This document shows positions 43,600 to 53,039 of a DNA stretch of 64,000 nucleotides, piece by piece. How positions within the stretch are numbered: position 1 is the stretch's first letter; each line of letters starts with the position of its first letter. The DNA comes from Roseobacter sinensis. Lineage in GTDB: Bacteria; Pseudomonadota; Alphaproteobacteria; Rhodobacterales; Rhodobacteraceae. The notes under the pieces are model-generated. The model had not been told where the DNA came from and ran no database searches. It saw only the letters and a program-made list of their open reading frames with translations. Both the position numbers and the translations under genes were made by a program. The stretch covers positions 248,001 to 312,000 of the forward strand of contig NZ_JALIEB010000003.1 of NCBI RefSeq assembly GCF_025755255.1, written 5' to 3'.

Positions 43600-43743
43600 A
43601 TGGACGACCGTAAACCCGCCGTCACCAACATCAATGCGATCCTTGCAAAGTTGCGCACAGACATGACCCTGACAGCCCCCGGCTGGGCATTTGCAGCAGC
43701 GGCGATTGTCGTGCTGGTTTTGCTCGGCTTCGCGCTTGACTAA
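43600..43743 (+). CDS. 47-residue single-span membrane microprotein
   Basis: ATG 43600 to TAA 43743 with the ribosome-binding site TTAGGAGGC. The product has a polar N-terminus (DDRKPAVTNINAILAKLRTD) and a C-terminal membrane helix (about 28-45, AFAAAAIVVLVLLGF) ending in LD. Such tail-anchored microproteins are often missed. The next gene starts 4 bases after its stop, so they are probably translated together. Unknown function. Confidence 0.7.
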   Translation: MDDRKPAVTNINAILAKLRTDMTLTAPGWAFAAAAIVVLVLLGFALD

Positions 43744-43747
43744 GCCG

Positions 43748-44071
43748 ATGCGTCATTCCGTCTGGATCACATGTATCGCGCTTGCGGCACCAAGCTCGGT
43801 TGTCGCCGGAAGCACCATCGAGAGCATCACCGCCGAAACCCGCGTCACCGTCAGCGGCGTGGTGGAGCGGATCACCGACGAGGATACCTTCATCCTCAAG
43901 GATCATACCGGTCGCATTCCGGTCTACATCGGGCCAAATGCGATGCCTGTCACCTCTGGGGTGGCGGTCACAGTGCACGGCGTGGTCGACGACATGCCAC
44001 GCGAGATCTATGCCGACAGGATCGGCACGGCAGATGGACAGTCGTTCGAGCTGGACCGTCGCTACGAGTAA
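43748..44071 (+). CDS. Small secreted OB-fold-like protein
   Basis: 107 residues from ATG 43748. A signal peptide (residues 1-20, ITCIALAAPSSVVAG) is followed by about 85 residues of beta-rich sequence (TRVTVSGVVERITDEDTFILKDHTG, IPVYIGP, VAVTVHGVVDD) that resemble the small periplasmic OB-fold proteins of the BOF/YgiW type. No haem His like CcmE is evident. Role unknown; it may bind a ligand or nucleic acid outside the cytoplasm. Confidence 0.7.
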   Translation: MRHSVWITCIALAAPSSVVAGSTIESITAETRVTVSGVVERITDEDTFILKDHTGRIPVYIGPNAMPVTSGVAVTVHGVVDDMPREIYADRIGTADGQSFELDRRYE

Positions 44072-44134
44072 CGTCTCACATCGGCCCCGCTGCCTGTTTT
44101 TCGACCCGGTCCCGCCAAGACATCGGCGGCAGTG

Positions 44135-47008
44135 CTACTCCGCGGCGACGCGCTTTGCCTGCTTCAACATCGGCTTGAGATACTTCCCGGTATAGCTGCC
44201 CGCCACCTCCGCCACCTCTTCGGGCGTTCCCGTGGCGACGATCTGACCACCGCCGTCACCCCCTTCCGGGCCGATGTCGATGATATGGTCGGCGGTCTTC
44301 ACCACGTCGAGGTTGTGCTCGATCACGATCACCGAGTTGCCCTGATCGACCAGCTCGTGCAGCACCTCCAGCAGCTTGCGCACATCCTCGAAGTGCAGGC
44401 CCGTGGTCGGCTCATCGAGGATGTAGAGCGTGCGGCCCGTCGAGCGTTTTGACAGCTCCTTGGAGAGCTTCACGCGCTGCGCCTCACCGCCCGAGAGCGT
44501 CGTGGCCTGCTGACCCACCTTGATGTAGCCGAGGCCCACGCGCATCAGCGCATCCATCTTCTCGCGGATTGACGGAACGGCGGAAAAGAATGCCTGTGCA
44601 TCTTCAACCGTCATGTCAAGAACGTCTGCTATGCTCTTGCCTTTAAACTTTATTTCCAGTGTCTCGCGATTGTAGCGCGCACCTTTGCAGGTCTCGCATT
44701 CCACGTAGACATCCGGCAGGAAGTGCATTTCGATCTTGATCACCCCGTCGCCCTGGCAGGCCTCGCAGCGCCCGCCCTTCACGTTGAAGCTGAACCGCCC
44801 GGGCTTGTAGCCGCGCGCTTTTGCTTCAGGCAGCCCGGCGAACCAGTCGCGGATCGGCGTGAAGGCGCCGGTGTAAGTGGCCGGGTTCGAGCGTGGCGTA
44901 CGCCCGATGGGCCGCTGGTCGATGTCGATGACCTTGTCGAGATGTTCCAGGCCCTTGATCGTCTCGCAAGGCGCAGGCGTCTGCCGCGCGCCGTTGAGCC
45001 GCATCGAGGCGGTCTTGAAGAGCGTCTCGATCGTCAGGGTGGATTTGCCGCCGCCTGAGACGCCTGTCACGCAGACGAATTTGCCCAAAGGATAATCGAC
45101 GGTCACGCTTTGCAGGTTGTTGCCGGTGGCCCCGACGACCTGCACCGACCTGCCCTTGCCCTTACGCCGCTCGGCAGGGATCGGGATTTCGCGTGCGCCG
45201 GTCAGATACTGCCCGGTGATCGATGTCTTCGACGCCGCGATCTTTGCGGGCGTGCCTTGCGCCACCACCTCGCCGCCATGGACGCCGGCACCGGGGCCGA
45301 TGTCGAAGACGTAGTCCGCCTCGCGGATCGCTTCCTCGTCGTGCTCCACCACGATCACCGTGTTGCCTTGATCGCGCAGGTTCTTCAGCGTGTGCAGCAG
45401 CCGGTCGTTGTCGCGCTGGTGCAGCCCGATGGAAGGCTCGTCCAGCACGTAGAGCACGCCGGTGAGGCCGGAGCCGATCTGGGAGGCCAGCCGGATCCGC
45501 TGGCTCTCGCCCCCCGAGAGGGTGCCCGCATTGCGGCTGAGCGTCAGATACTCAAGGCCGACGTTGTTCAGGAAGCCGAGCCGCTCGCGGATTTCCTTGA
45601 GGATCGCGCGGGCGATTTCGTTCTTCTGCTGGGTCAGGTGGTCGGGCACCGTCTCGCACCAGTCAAAGGCCTCGCGGATCGACATCTCCACCACTTGGCC
45701 GACATGCAGGCCCTTGCCCAGGGGGCCGAGCTTCACCGCCAGCGCTTCTTCGCGCAGCCGGTAGCCGCCGCAGGCGCCACAGGGGCGGTTGTTCTGATAG
45801 CGCTCAAACTCCTCGCGGATCCAGTTGCTGTCGGTCTCGCGGTAGCGGCGTTCCATGTTCGGGATCACGCCTTCGAAGGTGCGGGTCACCTGATAGACGC
45901 GGCCGCCCTCGTCGTAGCGGAAGGCGATTTCCTCCTCGCCGGAGCCATAGAGGAAGACCTGCTGCACCTTCTCCGGCAGGTCTTTCCACTTCGTGGATTG
46001 CTTGAACTTGTAGTGTTTCGCAATGGCTTCAATGGTTTGCAGGAAGTACGGGCTCTTGCCCTTGCGCCAGGGGGCAAGCGCGCCATCGGCAATCTTGAGG
46101 TTCTGGTCGGGCACCACGAGACGCTCGTCGAAGAAGAGCTCGACCCCGAGGCCATCACATTCCGGGCAGGCGCCGAAGGGCGCGTTGAAGGAAAAGAGGC
46201 GCGGCTCGATCTCGGGGATGGTGAAGCCGCTGACCGGGCAGGCGAATTTCTCGGAGAAGGTGGTGCGTTCGGGGTCGCCCTCGCTTGGCGCAGTTTCCAA
46301 AACGGCGATCCCATCGGCCAGATCGAGGGCCGTGCGCAAGGAATCCGCGAGTCGCGTCTCCAGCCCCTCGCGAACAACGATGCGGTCGACCACCACGTCG
46401 ATGTCGTGGCGGAATTTCTTGTCGAGCGTGGGCGGCTCATCGAGCTCGTAGAAGGACCCGTCCACCTTGACCCGCTGGAAGCCCTGCTTGCGCAGCTCGA
46501 GGAATTCCTTGCGGTACTCGCCCTTGCGGTCGCGGATGATCGGGGCGAGCAGGTAGGCGCGCGTCCCCTCCTCCATTGCCATGATCCGGTCGACCATATC
46601 CTGCACCTGCTGCGCCTCAATGGGCTTGCCGGTGGCGGGGCTGTAGGGCGTGCCGACGCGGGCGAAGAGCAGCCGCATGTAGTCGTAGATCTCGGTCACC
46701 GTACCAACGGTCGAGCGCGGGTTCTTAGAGGTGGTTTTCTGTTCAATCGAAATCGCGGGCGAGAGACCGGCGATATGGTCCACATCCGGCTTCTGCATCA
46801 TGTCGAGGAACTGCCGCGCGTAGGCGGAGAGCGATTCGACGTAGCGGCGCTGGCCTTCCGCATAGATCGTATCGAAGGCGAGCGAGGACTTGCCCGAGCC
46901 CGAAAGCCCTGTAATCACAACGAGTTTGTCGCGCGGGATATCCACGTCGATGCTCTTGAGATTGTGCTCGCGCGCGCCGCGCACTTGGATGTGTTTCAGC
47001 TCAGCCAT
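44135..47008 (-). CDS. uvrA: UvrABC excinuclease subunit A
   Basis: 957 residues from ATG 47008, full length. Two ABC ATPase modules each split by insertions: Walker [11 protein letters not shown] at the N-terminus and [13 protein letters not shown] in the second half, with signatures [13 protein letters not shown] and [12 protein letters not shown]. Zinc-finger Cys pairs are visible ([26 protein letters not shown]). UvrA finds bulky DNA lesions with UvrB. An SOS-type box lies upstream at 47073-47087. The frame extends six codons beyond 47008 without support. Confidence 0.98.
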   Translation of the reverse strand: MAELKHIQVRGAREHNLKSIDVDIPRDKLVVITGLSGSGKSSLAFDTIYAEGQRRYVESLSAYARQFLDMMQKPDVDHIAGLSPAISIEQKTTSKNPRSTVGTVTEIYDYMRLLFARVGTPYSPATGKPIEAQQVQDMVDRIMAMEEGTRAYLLAPIIRDRKGEYRKEFLELRKQGFQRVKVDGSFYELDEPPTLDKKFRHDIDVVVDRIVVREGLETRLADSLRTALDLADGIAVLETAPSEGDPERTTFSEKFACPVSGFTIPEIEPRLFSFNAPFGACPECDGLGVELFFDERLVVPDQNLKIADGALAPWRKGKSPYFLQTIEAIAKHYKFKQSTKWKDLPEKVQQVFLYGSGEEEIAFRYDEGGRVYQVTRTFEGVIPNMERRYRETDSNWIREEFERYQNNRPCGACGGYRLREEALAVKLGPLGKGLHVGQVVEMSIREAFDWCETVPDHLTQQKNEIARAILKEIRERLGFLNNVGLEYLTLSRNAGTLSGGESQRIRLASQIGSGLTGVLYVLDEPSIGLHQRDNDRLLHTLKNLRDQGNTVIVVEHDEEAIREADYVFDIGPGAGVHGGEVVAQGTPAKIAASKTSITGQYLTGAREIPIPAERRKGKGRSVQVVGATGNNLQSVTVDYPLGKFVCVTGVSGGGKSTLTIETLFKTASMRLNGARQTPAPCETIKGLEHLDKVIDIDQRPIGRTPRSNPATYTGAFTPIRDWFAGLPEAKARGYKPGRFSFNVKGGRCEACQGDGVIKIEMHFLPDVYVECETCKGARYNRETLEIKFKGKSIADVLDMTVEDAQAFFSAVPSIREKMDALMRVGLGYIKVGQQATTLSGGEAQRVKLSKELSKRSTGRTLYILDEPTTGLHFEDVRKLLEVLHELVDQGNSVIVIEHNLDVVKTADHIIDIGPEGGDGGGQIVATGTPEEVAEVAGSYTGKYLKPMLKQAKRVAAE

Positions 47009-47072
47009 CAGACGCCCCCGGTTCACTCGCTAGACATAGGCGGAATGCCCGGGCGTGCCAATGAAAAAATGA

Positions 47073-47087
47073 GAACGAAGAGGGAAC
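47073..47087 (-). promoter_or_regulatory. LexA/SOS box of uvrA (GTTC-N7-GTTC)
   Basis: On the minus strand GTTC occurs twice with exactly 7 bases between (47084-47087 and 47073-47076), which is the LexA operator of alphaproteobacteria. It is about 65 bases before the uvrA start and directly after the stop of the preceding MFS gene, so uvrA should have its own damage-inducible promoter. Confidence 0.75.
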
Positions 47088-47088
47088 T

Positions 47089-48264
47089 TCACGCCTGCTG
47101 ACGTTTCCTGGCAAGAGTGAGATGCGCAATCGCGCCGAGCGCGAAGGCCGCGCCTGCCAGAAGCGGCAATCCGGCGTAGCCGAGGCTGCCTGTGGTGATC
47201 GCCATAATTGGCGTTCCGAGGGTGTTGCCGATGTTGCCGGTCTGGGCGATCGCGCCATTGGCCCGGGCCTGCGTTGCGGCCGTTGTGTTGAGCTGTGGCA
47301 CCGCGGCGAAGCTCGCCCCCTGGATCAGGCCCATGGTGGCCGCCAGCGCAAGACAGGCCACAGGCAGACCGGGCGCGAGCCAGAGCCAGCAGGTCGCCGC
47401 CACACTGCCGGCAAAGCCGATCAGGATCACATGGACCGCAGAGATGATCCGCAGCAGGGCAACGCCCAGGGTCATTGAAGACGCAATGCTGATCAGCGGC
47501 ATGGCGCCCATCACGAAGGCCCGGGACTCCGGGGCGATATACACGGGCAGGACGGTCAGGATGGAGACGAAACAGAATGTGTAGAAGAGCCAGCCGATGG
47601 CCGGCGCGGAGATGTAAGGCGAGCGGTAGATCTCGACGTGATTCCGCAGAACCTGTGGCACCGAGAGCGTCGTTGCCGGTGCCTCGATCCGCAGCGCCCT
47701 CAGCCGCTGGCTCAACAACAGCGCGAACCCTGCCATATAGAGCCCATGCGCCGCAAGCAGCGCAGGGATCCCCGCGAGGGTCACGAGCGGCAGGCCGAGC
47801 CACGCCAGAATGGTGAAAGCCACACCGAAGAACGTGCCCCAGAGCGTCAGCGCAAAGCCGCGATCTTTCGGGGCGCAGATCTGCGCGATCAGCGTCGGTG
47901 TGGCCACGACAATGGCCAGATGCGACAACCCCTCGAGCGCGCGGCTGAGCAGCATCCACGGCAGCGGCGGCAGCAGCGCCTGAAAGAGCGACAGCGCCGC
48001 GCCGACCCAGAGTGCCCACAAAAGCGCCCGACGATAGCGGATCCGCGCGACCATCACCCCCGCGACCACGCCAAGGAAGATCCCCAGCAGCCCGACAATC
48101 GACACGATCAACCCCAGCGCCGCGCCCGCCCCCGGGTAGATCTGCGGCAACTGGTCGAAAATCGCACTGAACTTGCCGTATTGCGCTGCCGCGCCGAGGC
48201 CCGCACCCCAGAGCGCAAGAACGAGACCCCAGGGGGTTGTCTGATCCGAGTGATCGGCCTGCAT
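47089..48264 (-). CDS. MFS transporter
   Basis: 391 residues, about 12 hydrophobic segments, with the small cytoplasmic motif RIRYRRALLWALWVG between the second and third helices and GTFFGVAFTI, GMAPLISIASSM and similar stretches later. The substrate is not recognisable; no drug- or sugar-specific motif stands out. It is upstream of uvrA on the same strand, but a separate SOS promoter for uvrA argues they are only loosely linked. Confidence 0.85.
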   Translation of the reverse strand: MQADHSDQTTPWGLVLALWGAGLGAAAQYGKFSAIFDQLPQIYPGAGAALGLIVSIVGLLGIFLGVVAGVMVARIRYRRALLWALWVGAALSLFQALLPPLPWMLLSRALEGLSHLAIVVATPTLIAQICAPKDRGFALTLWGTFFGVAFTILAWLGLPLVTLAGIPALLAAHGLYMAGFALLLSQRLRALRIEAPATTLSVPQVLRNHVEIYRSPYISAPAIGWLFYTFCFVSILTVLPVYIAPESRAFVMGAMPLISIASSMTLGVALLRIISAVHVILIGFAGSVAATCWLWLAPGLPVACLALAATMGLIQGASFAAVPQLNTTAATQARANGAIAQTGNIGNTLGTPIMAITTGSLGYAGLPLLAGAAFALGAIAHLTLARKRQQA

Positions 48265-48388
48265 GTGTGAAGATCTCCGCCGGGACTGCCCCAGCCCGGT
48301 CAGCTATGGCCCAGCGGATGCCGGGCGTCCAGTCAGTTTTTCTAAGCCTCCCGCCCCGCCCCTTCCACTTGGATCGCGCGGGCGTGCC

Positions 48389-49786
48389 TTACATGTGAAT
48401 GACGCGGCCGTAGGCGTCGAGCACCGACTCGTGCATCATTTCCGAGAGCGTCGGGTGCGGGAAGACGGTGTTCATCAGGTCCTCTTCGGTCGTCTCCAAC
48501 TGGCGGCCCACCACGTAGCCCTGGATGAGCTCGGTCACCTCGGCGCCGACCATATGGGCGCCCAGAAGCTCGCCGGTCTTGGCATCGAAGACCGTCTTGA
48601 TCATGCCCTCCTGCTCGCCCAGAGCGATGGCCTTGCCGTTGCCGATGAAGGGGAAGCGGCCCACCTTGATCTCGTAGCCGAGCTCTTTCGCCTTCGCCTC
48701 GGAATAGCCGACGGAGGCGACCTGCGGGTGGCAGTAGGTGCAGCCCGCGATGCTCTCTGGTTTGACCGGGTGCACGTCGTTCTTGCCCGCGATCAGCTCG
48801 GCCACCATGACGCCCTCGTGCGACGCCTTATGCGCGAGCCAGGGGGCACCGGCGATGTCGCCGATGGCGTATAGCCCGTCGACGCCGGTGCGGCAGAACT
48901 CGTCCGTGACCACATGGGTGCGGTCGACCTTCACGCCGAGCGCTTCCAGCCCCAGCCCTTCGGTATTGCCGACGATGCCCACGGCAGAGATCACCGTGTC
49001 GAACTCGTGTTTCTCGACCTTGCCGCTCACTTCGATATGGGCGGTGACCTTGCCCTTGCCCCGGTCGAGTTGCTTGACCATCGCCTTCTGCATGATTTTC
49101 ATGCCCTGCTTTTCGAAGGACTTCTTGGCAAAGGCAGAGATTTCGGCGTCCTCGACGGGCAGCACGCGGTCCATCACCTCGACCACGGTCGTGTCAGCGC
49201 CCAACGTGTTGTAGAAGCTGGCGAATTCGATGCCGATGGCGCCCGAGCCGATCACGAGCAGCTTTTTCGGCATATGCTTGGGCTGCAGCGCGTGTTTGTA
49301 CGTCCAGACCAGATCGCCGTCGGCCTCGAGCCCCGGCAGCTCTCGCGCCCGCGCGCCGGTGGCCAGCACGATGTTCTTGGCGGTGAGGTCTTCGCTGCCC
49401 TTCTCGGTCTTCACGCTGACCTTGCCCTTGGCGGGGATCGTGGCCTCCCCCATCACCACGGTGACCTTGTTCTTCTTCATCAGGTGGCCGATGCCGCCCG
49501 AGAGCTGGCCCGCCACCTGACGAGAGCGCTTGACCACCGCGTCGAGGTCATAGCCCACGTTGTCGGCTTTCAGACCGAATTCCTTGGCGCGGTGCATCAG
49601 GTGGAAGACTTCCGAGGAGCGCAGCATCGCCTTCGTCGGGATGCAGCCCCAGTTGAGGCAGATGCCGCCCAGATGCTCGCGTTCGACAATGGCCACCGAC
49701 ATCCCCAGCTGTGCGCCGCGGATCGCGGCCACATAGCCGCCGGGCCCCGCGCCAATCACAATCAGATCAAAGGATTTCGCAGCCAT
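48389..49786 (-). CDS. lpd: Dihydrolipoyl dehydrogenase (E3)
   Basis: 465 residues. FAD motif GAGPGGYVAA, redox-active disulfide GGICLNWGCIPTKA, NAD motif VIGSGAIGIEFASFY, and the C-terminal HPTLSEMMHE with the catalytic His-Glu pair. It reoxidises lipoyl groups of the 2-oxoacid dehydrogenase and glycine cleavage complexes. Encoded alone, about 13.5 kb from pdhA, yet with the same upstream palindrome. Confidence 0.96.
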   Translation of the reverse strand: MAAKSFDLIVIGAGPGGYVAAIRGAQLGMSVAIVEREHLGGICLNWGCIPTKAMLRSSEVFHLMHRAKEFGLKADNVGYDLDAVVKRSRQVAGQLSGGIGHLMKKNKVTVVMGEATIPAKGKVSVKTEKGSEDLTAKNIVLATGARARELPGLEADGDLVWTYKHALQPKHMPKKLLVIGSGAIGIEFASFYNTLGADTTVVEVMDRVLPVEDAEISAFAKKSFEKQGMKIMQKAMVKQLDRGKGKVTAHIEVSGKVEKHEFDTVISAVGIVGNTEGLGLEALGVKVDRTHVVTDEFCRTGVDGLYAIGDIAGAPWLAHKASHEGVMVAELIAGKNDVHPVKPESIAGCTYCHPQVASVGYSEAKAKELGYEIKVGRFPFIGNGKAIALGEQEGMIKTVFDAKTGELLGAHMVGAEVTELIQGYVVGRQLETTEEDLMNTVFPHPTLSEMMHESVLDAYGRVIHM

Positions 49787-49816
49787 GACATGTCCTCGCG
49801 TGTTGCTCCCAGAATA

Positions 49817-49834
49817 TAGTTTACCATTAAACTA
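49817..49834. promoter_or_regulatory. Palindromic operator before lpd
   Basis: TAGTTTA (49817-49823), CCAT, TAAACTA (49828-49834): a perfect 7-bp inverted repeat with a 4-base spacer, 31 bases before the lpd start. The same 7-bp arms and spacing occur before pdhA at 63316-63333. It likely binds one dimeric repressor or activator. Confidence 0.65.
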
Positions 49835-49911
49835 AACCCGGGCAGGCGGCAACACGAAGGGACGCGCGACATATGCGCGCTCTGTAAGGACGTCATGCAG
49901 ATAGGAAGGGG

Positions 49912-50496
49912 TCAGGCCGCCTTGGCCAGCTCCAGCGTGCGGACAATCTCACCATAGCCGCCGCGCGCAGTGAACTCGGCCTCGGCCTGAGTCGGCGTGC
50001 GGGACAGCGCGGCGTTGCGGAAGGGGAAGCGCCCGAACTCGCGGATCACGGCGCGGTGGGCCTGGGCATGCAACAGGTTCTCCGCGCCGTGCTGCGGCAT
50101 CCGCTCACACATCAGTCGCACGCAGCGATCCTGGTCGCAGAGGTTTTCCGAATGCATCAGCGGCAGGTAGAAGAACTGTCGCGCCGGCTCGTCGATCTTG
50201 AGGTCCCAATTCTTGTCGACTGCCGATTTCGCCGCAGCCAGTGCAACCTTGTCGCTTGCGAAGGCCTTTGCCGATCCGCGGAACATATTGCGCGAGAACT
50301 GGTCCATCAGAATGATGTAAGCAAGGGCGCCGGACGGATACGTCAGCCAGAGCGAGAAGCGCCCCTCGCAGGCGGCACGCCAAGTGTCCTCAAACCGGCT
50401 TCGGATCGCCGCGTCGAGCGCGTCGGACTGCTTGTACCAATCCTCCTGCCCAACTTCGTCCAGCCAGAAACTCAGGATCTCTTCGGGACCAACCAT
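49912..50496 (-). CDS. DUF924 family protein
   Basis: 194 residues from ATG 50496 (AAGGAG upstream). DUF924 pattern: EILSFWLDEVG, WYKQSDALDAAIRSRFEDTW, ILMDQFSRNMFRGSAKAFASD and FFYLPLMHSENL, with a C-terminal FGRFPFRNAALSR. All-helical, TPR-like fold, cytoplasmic. Function unknown. The frame extends further upstream to 50598, but the extra sequence is not family-like. Confidence 0.92.
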   Translation of the reverse strand: MVGPEEILSFWLDEVGQEDWYKQSDALDAAIRSRFEDTWRAACEGRFSLWLTYPSGALAYIILMDQFSRNMFRGSAKAFASDKVALAAAKSAVDKNWDLKIDEPARQFFYLPLMHSENLCDQDRCVRLMCERMPQHGAENLLHAQAHRAVIREFGRFPFRNAALSRTPTQAEAEFTARGGYGEIVRTLELAKAA

Positions 50497-50606
50497 CACT
50501 CTACACTCCTTATCAACACACCATGTGGATATGTTACGTTCGGTTTCCAAGATTGTCCTAGTCACATTTTGCATCATTACGACACATTCAACCTCCACTT
50601 GCGTCT

Positions 50607-51872
50607 TCAGCGCTCCTTTGTGACATTTTCCTCACTCAATTCCGACTCGATGGCGTATTCTTGAGCATATTCCATGGCCACGGGCGAGTATGAGGGCGCA
50701 ACCGCAACGTAGGCGCCGGTCTCATCGACGGGGATGGATTTGCGCACGGTCGAGCGATAGGCCGCATAGAAGACCAGTGCGGTGAAGAGAATGCCGGTGA
50801 AGAGGTAGAAGCCCCCCGGCCCTACCACGTCCATCATGTAGCCGGTGATGATCGGGCCAAGGATCGCGCCGAGGCCGTTGATGAAGATCAAGCCTCCGGA
50901 CGCGGCGGCCATATCCTCGTGTTGCAGAAAGTCGTTGGTATGCGCGATCAGCAGCGAATAGAGCGGGTTCGACATGCCGCCGACCACAAAGGCCGAGACG
51001 AGCAGCAGCGTGAACTGCCCCCCCAGCACCATGCCGAGCGCCGAGCCGCCCGCACCCGCGGCGGAGACAATCAGGATCAGGAAACGCCGGTCCATCCGGT
51101 CCGAAATCCAACCGATGGGATATTGCAGCAGTACCGCGCCGACGAAGAACATCGCCACGAAGGTCGAGATCTGGGCCACGCTCAGCCCGGCCTTCGCGCC
51201 ATAGACCGAGGCCATGCCGAACTGCGCCGAGAAGACGCCGCCCAGCAGGAACATGCCGACGCAGCCGAGCGGCGAATAGCCGACAAGCTCGCGCAGGCTC
51301 ATCGGTTTGGTCGTCTCGAAGGCCGGGGTGGGGCTGATCGACAGCAGGATCGGCGTGATCGCGATGGAGACGAGGATCGAGGGGATCACAAACAATACGT
51401 AGCCGGATGGATCGGCTGTCAGCAGCAGCGCCTGGCTGAGCACGATGCCCGCGGTCTGCACGATCATATAGAGCGACAGCGCCTGGCCGCGGTTCTCGTT
51501 TGTGGCGATGTTGTTCAGCCAGCTTTCCACGGTCACGTAGACGGCGGAAAAGCAGAACCCGATCAGCACGCGGCCAAGGGTCCAGAGCCAGACCTCGGTG
51601 ATCGTGGGGTAAAGGATCATCACCGCCGAGATCAGCGAGGCGAGCGCCGCGAAGACGCGCACATGGCCCACGCGGCGGATCATGCCGGGCGCCATGCGCG
51701 AGCCGCCGAGAAAGCCCACGAAATAGGCCGACATCACGATCGACATCTCGAGTGTGGAAAACCCTTCGATCTCGCCGCGGATGCCGAGCAACGTGCCCTG
51801 CATGCCGTTGCCGACCATCAACAGCGACATCCCCAGCAGGAGCGCCCATGCGCTAGTCAGAACCTGAAGCAT
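50607..51872 (-). CDS. MFS transporter (YcaD-like)
   Basis: 421 residues with twelve hydrophobic segments. ALGRVLIG-like and RRVGHVRVFAALASL stretches are in the conserved MFS positions, and NEGRGQALSLYMI-type sequence (here NENRGQALSLYMI) is shared with the YcaD/permease group. A 40-residue acidic cytoplasmic tail follows the last helix. Substrate unknown. It is followed by queA on the same strand. Confidence 0.87.
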   Translation of the reverse strand: MLQVLTSAWALLLGMSLLMVGNGMQGTLLGIRGEIEGFSTLEMSIVMSAYFVGFLGGSRMAPGMIRRVGHVRVFAALASLISAVMILYPTITEVWLWTLGRVLIGFCFSAVYVTVESWLNNIATNENRGQALSLYMIVQTAGIVLSQALLLTADPSGYVLFVIPSILVSIAITPILLSISPTPAFETTKPMSLRELVGYSPLGCVGMFLLGGVFSAQFGMASVYGAKAGLSVAQISTFVAMFFVGAVLLQYPIGWISDRMDRRFLILIVSAAGAGGSALGMVLGGQFTLLLVSAFVVGGMSNPLYSLLIAHTNDFLQHEDMAAASGGLIFINGLGAILGPIITGYMMDVVGPGGFYLFTGILFTALVFYAAYRSTVRKSIPVDETGAYVAVAPSYSPVAMEYAQEYAIESELSEENVTKER

Positions 51873-51979
51873 CTCTTCCTCCGGCTGGGCTGGGGTCGCG
51901 GGATGGGCCCTGCTTGCCGAAGGCGGCCGGGCCCGTCACGCCCGTGCGCGACGTCGTGGGTCGCTTTGAGACCATTGGC

Positions 51980-53029
51980 TTACTCCGGGATCAGAAGCGA
52001 GGCATCGCCGTAGGAGAAGAAACGATACTCCTCGGCGATGGCGTGATCGTAAATGCGGCGCACGGTGGCCTGCCCCATCAGGGCGGAGACCAGCAGCATC
52101 AGCGTCGATTTCGGCAGGTGGAAATTGGTCATCAGCGCGTCGGTGACCTGAAACCGGAAGCCGGGGTAGATGAAGATATCCGTGTCACCCTCCCAAGGAG
52201 CGATCTGCCCGTCGCGGGCGGCCGTCTCGATCAGGCGCAGCGCGGTGGTGCCCACCGGGATGACCCGGCCACCGGCGGCCTTGGTTGCCGCGATTTCGGC
52301 GGCGGCCCCAGCGCTGACCTGGCCCCATTCCGCGTGCATCTTGTGTGTGGTCAGATCGTCGACCTTCACCGGCAGGAAGGTGCCGGCGCCCACATGCAGG
52401 GTCACATGGGTGAAATCGACGCCATGATCGGAAATGGCCCGCAGCAGCGCCTCGTCGAAATGCAGCGAGGCGGTCGGCGCGGCGACGGCTCCTTTGTTAC
52501 GCGCAAAGACGGTCTGATAATCCTCCAGGTCCTGCGCGTCCGCGGGGCGTTTCGCCGCGATGTAGGGTGGCAAGGGCATGGCGCCCGCGGCGTTCAGCGC
52601 GGCATCGAAGTCATCGCCCGTCAGGTTGAACAGCAGATGCCCCTGCCCGTCACGGGCGCCCTGCAAGGTCGCGCGCAGATCGGCGGAGAAGACGACTTCT
52701 TCCCCCGGCTTCACCTTCTTCAGCGGTTTGATCAGCGCGGCCCAGGTGCCATCGGCGCGCGGCTCCAGCAGCGTGACGTCGATCCTGGCCTGCGTCTCAC
52801 CTTGCGCGCTGGCGCGGTGGCGCAGCCCGCTCAGCCGCGCGGGGATCACCCGGGTGTCATTCAGCACCAGGCGGTCACCGGGTCGCAGGAAATCGGTGAT
52901 ATGCGAGACGACCGCATCGGTGATCCGATCACCTTCGGCGACAAGAAGACGCGCAGCGGTGCGCGGCACCGCCGGACGGGTCGCGATCAGCCCTTCTGGC
53001 AGATCGAAGTCGAAATCGCTCAGTTTCAT
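51980..53029 (-). CDS. queA: S-adenosylmethionine:tRNA ribosyltransferase-isomerase
   Basis: 349 residues. [13 protein letters not shown] and [13 protein letters not shown] at the N-terminus, [22 protein letters not shown] and MHAEWGQVS later are all QueA signatures. It transfers the ribosyl part of SAM onto preQ1 in tRNA to give epoxyqueuosine, the step after Tgt. In many genomes queA and tgt are adjacent; here they lie about 45 kb apart. Confidence 0.97.
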   Translation of the reverse strand: MKLSDFDFDLPEGLIATRPAVPRTAARLLVAEGDRITDAVVSHITDFLRPGDRLVLNDTRVIPARLSGLRHRASAQGETQARIDVTLLEPRADGTWAALIKPLKKVKPGEEVVFSADLRATLQGARDGQGHLLFNLTGDDFDAALNAAGAMPLPPYIAAKRPADAQDLEDYQTVFARNKGAVAAPTASLHFDEALLRAISDHGVDFTHVTLHVGAGTFLPVKVDDLTTHKMHAEWGQVSAGAAAEIAATKAAGGRVIPVGTTALRLIETAARDGQIAPWEGDTDIFIYPGFRFQVTDALMTNFHLPKSTLMLLVSALMGQATVRRIYDHAIAEEYRFFSYGDASLLIPE

Positions 53030-53039
53030 GACGCGCCTT

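Noticed and set aside
45110-47101. Open frame of 663 codons on the plus strand
   Set aside because: Antisense to uvrA, whose motifs are unambiguous. The predicted protein is His/Arg-rich without domains.
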